In this document: one piece after another, positions 58,073-64,000 of the stretch
How positions within the stretch are numbered: the stretch's first letter is position 1
Layout: each line of letters opens with the position of its first letter
Assembly: GCA_023078685.1 (NCBI GenBank)
Contig: JALGAS010000002.1
Span: 4,650,001-4,714,000 of the forward strand
Direction of reading: 5' to 3'
Origin: Neopestalotiopsis rosae
Taxonomy: Eukaryota > Ascomycota > Sordariomycetes > Amphisphaeriales > Sporocadaceae
DNA length: 64,000 bases
Notes under the pieces: model-generated
What the model saw: only the letters and a program-made list of their open reading frames with translations
Told to the model about the DNA's origin: nothing
The model's database searches: none
Program-made: the position numbers and the translations under genes

Positions 58073-59215
58073 GATGTTATGTTTTGTCGATTCAATTGTC
58101 CACTTGTCACTGAGCCTGAGTGTTTTTGGCCGCAATTACAATTGTGAGGATGGGCGCGTAGTGGTGAAGGTGAGTGGTGCCATCAAACGCGGCGCAGTGG
58201 TCAATGGTATTTGCGCGTTCATATTAGCGGGTCCAAGCGTCGTCGTGCCTTGCGCAGATCCTACAGACAGCTGTTAACGAAAAAACGCTGGACTTTCAAG
58301 CAGTACGTGAAAATACTGCAATTTATTTCAATTGGCGTCAAATCTCCATGATAGCTAAAGATGTGCCGTATTTGATACTGGAAAGGGTCTCCGCAGTTAC
58401 CAATTGTCTTTGCTGATTTGACCTTTAATGTTGGGGTATGTGCTGACCCACCAGCAAAGCCGAACGCCTCCAGATCCGGCGCCGAGTCTGGCTACAGCTG
58501 ACGAGACGAGTATACTATTCGAATAGATTGCTGAACGGAGGCAGTAGATCCGTGGGAAAGTAAGATCGTAACTTTCCATTACAAAAGGCCCTTAACGCCG
58601 CAATCATGACTCCTGCTCTACAGGCATTGCCCTGCCATAACATTAAATGTTTACTGCTTAAATAAGTCACAGCTATTCTTACATCCAATCACCACTCATG
58701 CATGGGTACATCATGTGAACATCTAGTACAAATCACGGTGCCTACCATGACTTGGGATTGAATGATGAGGCTATGCTTGGTGAGAGTCGAGGAGCAGTGA
58801 TGGGCCACGCCGGCATCCGAGCAACCACGAAGAGGATCCTGAAGATCCAAACATGGCTTTGGAGTGAATCCCCGAGCGACTGTCTGATTTGATTAGAAGT
58901 GGAAGTGTTTCAGCAAGGCTGGAAGGTGCGAAGACCGAAAACCCTAGATATTATTCCAATGGAATAATCCAGCGCTATTTATTTGCACACACTTATTTGC
59001 ACACACTTTGTGTCTTGATATTTTCCTCCGTCCACCAGAGAAAGAGGCAAGACCTTTCAAGTTTTTTTTTAAATCACCCCCATCTGGAGCCTCCCCCAAA
59101 ATTACACCTCTTCCAAACATCCGACTTTTTCCTCGTTGTTGTTTGCGACCTGAAGCACACCTAGACTCGTCGCACTCTGTTACCACTCCTGCCGACCTCA
59201 CGAAACGCTCTCATC
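58073..59215. other. Intergenic region, divergent promoters of terpene cyclase and coiled-coil gene
   Basis: The cyclase reads leftward and the small gene reads rightward, so this 1.1 kb likely holds both promoters. The 100 bp before 59216 are pyrimidine-rich. No gene or clear operator palindrome was identified. Confidence 0.5.
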
Positions 59216-59590
59216 ATGTCGACTCCCAACAACTCGAGCGAGGGATCAAGCGCAAGCGATCTTGCTTTGAGAGATGATATTCGCGTCGTTCAGAACTCGG
59301 AGACGGTTCGCTGGTGCATACCAAAAGACACAAGCAAGTTGAGCGAGGTTGAGAAACGCATGGTCTCTATGAAGAGAGAATTGCTGGTTATTCTGGCGCA
59401 ACTGCGAAAGCAGGCCGACGAGCTTTCAGAGGCTTGTAGCCAACTCGAAGAAGAATTGGCCCCGTCGTGTCACAATGGCGGCAATCAAGACAAGTCCACG
59501 ACTGACAACGAGTAAGACCATGTAGCTTATTTCACTCCTGTCCATCAAACACTAATAATCCTCGTTTCTTACAGAGAGACATCTGAGTGA
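59216..59590 (+). CDS. Small coiled-coil protein of unknown function
   Basis: Exons 59216-59511 and 59575-59590 join to 312 nt, 103 aa. The intron has donor GTAAGA, branch ACTAATAA and acceptor ACAG, and leaves the last residues EETSE. The N-terminus is Ser/Asn-rich. The centre (LSEVEKRMVSMKRELLVILAQLRKQADELSEACSQLEEEL) has a heptad pattern of Leu, Val and Met and should form a coiled coil. No signal peptide or membrane segment. I recognise no family. It sits between the cyclase and the epoxidase, but nothing in it suggests an enzyme, so it may be an unrelated passenger. Confidence 0.7.
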
Positions 59591-60333
59591 CGGCAGTTGA
59601 GAAAATTGTCGACGAGCTCAACATGCTCCAAAACCCTTCAATAACGATCAACAACGAGAGAAGGTTGCCAACAAAGGGGTGCTGAATTCTTGCCTGGTAA
59701 GCCCAATCGAAGGGTATTCTGCTATCAAGCGACCGAGATAGATGACTGTGCAGTTGGTCAAGAAATGGTCTTGTGGTTTCACTCGTTTGCTCTTATACTG
59801 AAATCAGGGTATTCCTCTTGATACATACACATGAATACATCATTCGTCCATTCCAGTAATTAAACATTGACATTGAGTTACATAATGTGCAATTTGAAAT
59901 TTGTTTTACATACCTTTGATCTTCAACATGTGTTTTGTCATTATTCTGATAATTGTAGCCCGCATGCAAAAAATAAACTTGTTTGCGCAAATACGGCCTG
60001 CATGAAATTCTGTAAAGAATGTGCTTATCAAGTCAAACAGAGATAGGATGAGTCCAAGCATATCAATGGATGCCACGCGGTCCTGCAGGGTCTGGTTACA
60101 TTCAATACATGATTTGATTATTTGGCTTGGCGGCCGTTTTGGTATAGTGTGCCAATATCCCCCTCCACTCGTCTGGTTTAGTATTAAAGCAAATCCGCAC
60201 GCACAATGACAAGGCATCGACCCATACTAATCGGGCGGGGAGTTGATCCAGAAATACGCAGATTTGGCGGCCCACACGGCCTCAATACTTCTAGGACAGA
60301 CTTGTATAAAACATTTGATTCCTTCGCGAAACC
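59591..60333. other. Intergenic region, promoter of the FAD epoxidase gene
   Basis: AT-rich, no gene seen. A TATAAA at 60305-60310 is only 24 bp before the epoxidase ATG, too close to act as a classical TATA box for that start. Confidence 0.5.
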
Positions 60334-61771
60334 ATGGCGCACCCGGCCGCACCATTCCGGGTATTAATCGTTGGCGGGAGTCTTGTAGGACTCACCACAG
60401 CCTTGGCTCTGGAAAAGGCGGGCATTGACTTCATCGTTCTCGAGAGACATGAAATTGCTCCGAATGTCGGCGCGTCCATCTCCATCCATCCCCATACCCA
60501 AAGGGTGATGGAACAGCTGGGCGTGTGGCCAGAGATCAAGAAAGGCGTCTACCCTCTAGGACACCGATACCATTACGATGAGCACGGATACTTGCTTGAT
60601 CATTCCAAGATACTCTTTGAGATCTCAAGCATGTGAGTGGAATGTGGGTGTACCGCCCGATATCAGACTGTATTCGCTGGTACATTAGACCAGCACTAAT
60701 GATCGGACAAGGACTCTCGGCCGCTGGACCACATTCATGGAACGTAAATTCTGGCTCCAGTGCCTCTACAACCAGATCCAGGACAAGTCGCGCATCCGCC
60801 CAAACTGCAGAGTGGTCTCTTACACGGAGTCCGAGCACGGCGTAGAGGTGACGACCGATCAAGGCGATATCCTCACCGGCGACGTCTTGATCGGCGCCGA
60901 CGGCATACACAGCTCGATCCGACGCCTCTTGGCCGACAAGATCGAGCCCATTGGCCCGGCTGCCGCCCGCGAGATGCGCGAGGGCTTTGCGAGTACCTAC
61001 CACTGCATCTTTGCCACGTCGGTCAACGACATCAACGCGCACCGCCTGGGCGAGCCCGCGCCCTTTCTCGCCCCCGGCGAGGTGCACAATGTCTACTACC
61101 GCGGCTTCTCGGGCGTAGCGGCAGCCGGGTCTCCGGGCCTGGTGTTTTGGTTCCTCTTTGTCAAGAGCGAAAGCGTCACGCGCACGCCTGACACGCCCAG
61201 GTTTTCCGAGGATGAGATGGAGGCGACTCTTTCCAAGTACGGAGACTACAAGCTGGGACCGAATTACACTTTTCGGGACCTCTGGGAGAGCCGGCAAAAG
61301 GCGGCCATGGTGCCGCTTGAAGAAGGCGTCCTGAAGACTAAATGGCACTCGGGCGGCCGGATCGTGCTGGTGGGAGACTCGGTCCACAAGGCGACGGTCA
61401 ACCCGGGTCTTGGTGGTAACCTGGCGGTAGAAGGTGTTGTGCACCTCGTGAATGAGCTCGTGCCCTTGGTGCGTCGATGCGCGGCAGAAGAGAAGAGGAC
61501 ACCTTCCAAGGAAGAGCTGGTGGCAGTGTTTGACAAGTACGAAAAGAAACAGCGACCGCACGGGGATTTAATTGTCAGCATGTCGGGCTATATTACGAGA
61601 TACGAGGCCATGGAGACGTGGTGGCTGAGACTTCTCCTTAGAATCTCCCCGTGGATCAGTGATCGTGTCAAAGCTAAAGGTTTCGTGAATTATATGAAAG
61701 AGGGACCTTGGCTGTCTTTCCTACCAAACCCTGACGAGAAAGATATTCGAGATACGTCCAACAAAAAGTGA
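60334..61771 (+). CDS. FAD-dependent monooxygenase, PaxM-like epoxidase
   Basis: Exons 60334-60632 and 60712-61771 join to 1359 nt, 452 aa. The donor GTGAGT, branch CACTAATG and acceptor AAG restore an intact frame (ISSMTLGRWTTF). FAD motifs are VLIVGGSLVGLTTALALEKAG with ERHE (N-terminal Rossmann), the DG motif IGADGIHSSIRRLL near residue 170, and GDSVHKATVNPGLGGNLAVEG near residue 330. The histidine-containing GDSVHK version and the PRFSEDE and FRDLWESR blocks are those of the PaxM/Pyr5 group, which epoxidise a terminal prenyl double bond before a membrane cyclase acts. A hydrophobic WWLRLLLRISPWI segment near the C-terminus may aid membrane contact. The neighbouring Pyr4/PaxB-like gene is the natural partner. 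Substrate unknown. Confidence 0.86.
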
Positions 61772-62157
61772 GGAGTTAAATTGTCTCAGTGGTAGGAAAG
61801 AAGATTTATATTTATCAAGTTCATATAGCAGAAAGAATCAACTGATGTCATGACGAGTTGTTAGTAAAGTAATGTATAATGCCTAGCATTCTGAAATGTA
61901 CGATCAATGGATTTATTATGAATTACCATATGTTTTGGAAATCTCTCTAGGCTGAATCAAACTCAATCGAGTCAAAAAGTCCCTTTCTGTCTTTCCACAA
62001 CGACACACACGGGATCCATCGTTCAGCTGCCAAGCCGGATTCGGCACCGCGCTTGTTGATCGCTTATATAAAGATGTCGCCCACGGTTTATTGGACACCT
62101 TTCCTCAATCGCAACTATGATTAGAATCAACGCTGATTACGAAGTAGGTGCATCGCC
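61772..62157. promoter_or_regulatory. Promoter region of the HET-domain gene
   Basis: This 386 bp holds the 3' end of the epoxidase and the promoter of the next gene. TATATAAAG at 62065-62073 lies about 85 bp upstream of the ATG, a good distance for a TATA box. Confidence 0.45.
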
Positions 62158-64000
62158 ATGACGAGCACGGAGCCCTACCAGTACGAGCGCTTGGAGGAGC
62201 CAGACGACATTCGGCTCCTGGATATTCACCCCGGGACGGCCGGAGATCCAATCGTCATTTCGCTGCGCATCGTCTCGTTGTCTGCAAAGCCAGACTTTGA
62301 AGCGCTCTCGTACGTATGGGGCGATCCCAAGGCAACGGAGCAAATCGCCTGCCATGGCGGATATCTCCGGGTCACCACGAGCCTTTTTCATGCCCTTGGG
62401 CAGCTGCGGCTGCCTGGCGAGCAGCGGACGATTTGGGCTGATGCCGTTTGCATCAACCAGGTTGATCTGGACGAGAAATCGCTGCAGATTCAGATCATGC
62501 ATCGCATCTATCAATCGTGTCGGATGTGTGCAGTCTGGTTGGGGCCAGCTGACGAGCACTCTGGCGTGGCGCTGGATATCGTGCAGACCATGGGCGAGAT
62601 CGTATGCGAGCGCCAAGGTATTCGCCTTGAGGAGCTTGAAGGCCATTTGAAGACAGACGGCCGAGACAGTTTCCAGACGCTTCAGATTGGGTTCCATGAC
62701 CGACTTCCTGCAATCAACTCTCCCGCATGGGTTTCCCTCTTTCATTTTCTTCGTCGAGAATGGTTTTCTCGTGTCTGGGTAAGTCGAGTCGAGAGTGTCC
62801 TTCCATATGCTCCTGGGTCTCTGTATTTGCATTCTTATCACGTATCAGGTCGTCCAAGAGGCGTACTTCTCACCTGATGTTCTCTTTCACTGCGGTGATA
62901 GGACGATCAGATACGGGCCGCTGTTTCACACGGCCGACTGGGTAATCAACAACAATGGGAACCAAATCCTCTTCAACGCTTTCCAAGAACACTGGGCGAC
63001 CTGGGCCGGCTCCAGGGAGTGGTCCAGCGAACCCTACACAGCGCCACACGGTTCCAATATCATGAGTATGCGTCCTGTTGACTACAAGGAGAAGACACAA
63101 TCGTTGGCGCAGTTACTTCATAGACAGAGGGATTTCAATGCCACTGATGCTCGCGACAAAATATATGGAGTGATGCATTTACCGCCTTTCCAACGCGAAT
63201 ATCCGAGTCTTGTGCCCGACTACCGCCGCTCGGTCGAGGACATTTATTCTGACGTGGCTTTCCGGATGCTGACGGGGGAAAACACCAAGGATCCCTTCGT
63301 CATCTTCACCGAGACCGATGTGCATGACGAAGATCTCGACAACGGGTATCACCTCCCCTCGTGGGTGCCGCGCTGGTATCGAAAAGGAAGACCAAACACT
63401 GGCTCTCTTTGGTACTACCTTATGTCGACGGCCGTATCTGAAGATGCCAAAGCCGCCTCGTGCGTGACTCTCTTGTCAACACCCGGACGAGTGTTGCGGG
63501 TACGTGGCCTTGAGTTTGACGTCGTACAAGACGTGTGTGGACTCAATTTCTGGAGACCGAAGGATGGCCCCGATGCGCGATTCCCAATGTTCGCGCCAAC
63601 GACTCCCTGGACACCCTACGATCCCGAGGCCGCCCGGCCGCCCTACCCAACCAAGCCCGACATCGTGATGGCTTACAGCATGGCTTTGACGAGCTCGTGT
63701 CGCGAGTTCCAAGGATACTATTCGCTCCGCTGTGGGCCCGAGAACCATCATCACCATGTCGCCGACTTTGTAGCCTGGCTAATGTGGATCCGCACTTTAC
63801 AAAAGACACCACCACCACACACACCACACAAGAACTTTTATCCTCCTGGACTGTATGCGGCGGACCAACCGACCGTGTACGAGGCTTCAGATGCCGAGCT
63901 CGCGAAGAAATCACAACGTTACGGTCTCATGGCCTGGACTTATAACGGGAATCGAAGCTTAGTCCGTACTCGCAGGGGTTATCTCGGTACCGCGCCGAAC
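62158..64000 (+). CDS. HET (heterokaryon incompatibility) domain protein, 3' end outside window
   Basis: Exon 1 is 62158-62778, intron 62779-62848 (GTAAGT/CAG), and exon 2 runs open from 62849 to the last base, so at least 590 residues are seen. The HET domain has its usual three blocks: DFEALSYVWGDP near residue 50, TIWADAVCINQVDLDEKS near 100, and RMCAVWLGPAD followed by FLRREWFSRVWVVQEA. Downstream are ARDKIYGVMHLPP and LVPDYRRSVEDIYSDV, as in most long HET proteins, and near the window edge RTRRGYLGTAPN, the GLGP-type terminal motif. HET domains trigger incompatibility cell death in fungi. Most genomic copies, like this one, have no known partner. Its start is preferred because ATG 62158 gives the normal short lead before the domain. 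Confidence 0.92.

Noticed and set aside
60536..61561. 341-codon open frame on the minus strand
   Set aside because: Antisense of the FAD epoxidase, which carries intact FAD motifs on the plus strand.

Overview
This window looks like nuclear DNA of a filamentous ascomycete, probably a Sordariomycete and perhaps Hypocreales; the order is a guess from overall protein flavour. The genes have short GT-AG introns (about 45 to 190 nt, one of 314 nt) with donors such as GTAAGT, GTATGT and GTGAGT and CTAAC/CTGAC-like branch sites. Promoters are long and CT-rich, there are no operons, and the products are typical fungal families: Tof1, formate dehydrogenase, Pga2, a HET-domain protein, a DUF7730-type protein and a Pyr4/PaxB-type cyclase.

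Layout. 0-12 kb is mostly conserved housekeeping: the 3' end of TOF1, NAD-formate dehydrogenase with a mitochondrial-type leader, a GPI-anchored PEBP-fold protein, an AIF/AMID-like flavoprotein, the histone-fold protein CENP-S/MHF1 (three small exons) and, divergent from it, PGA2. 12-27 kb is sparse: a Ser/Arg-rich protein with a Cys-rich C-terminal module and a modin-like membrane protein whose frame is broken, separated by gene-free stretches of about 4 kb. 26.7-34 kb has a malic enzyme with a long Ser-rich N-terminus, a DHA1-type MFS transporter and a small chromatin-like basic protein. 35-46 kb is accessory: a berberine-bridge-type oxidoreductase, an 85-codon two-exon gene, a C2H2-like protein with a frame jump, an SDR, an alpha/beta hydrolase and a DUF7730-type protein. 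49-53 kb holds a large GAR-domain, Kar9-like protein. 53.8 kb has an intron-containing tRNA-Thr(CGT). 55-64 kb has an aldo-keto reductase, a Pyr4/PaxB-like membrane terpene cyclase, a small coiled-coil protein, a PaxM-like FAD epoxidase and a HET protein cut by the window edge.

The most interesting unit is 55-62 kb. A membrane terpene cyclase and a PaxM-type FAD epoxidase are the two enzymes that jointly epoxidise and cyclise prenyl chains in fungal meroterpenoid and indole-diterpene pathways. Here they occur without a visible prenyltransferase, prenyl synthase, PKS or P450, so this is either the left edge of a cluster continuing past 64 kb or an orphan two-enzyme module. Gene models were read by eye from splice signals and reading-frame continuity. 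Family assignments come from recognising motifs, not from searches.
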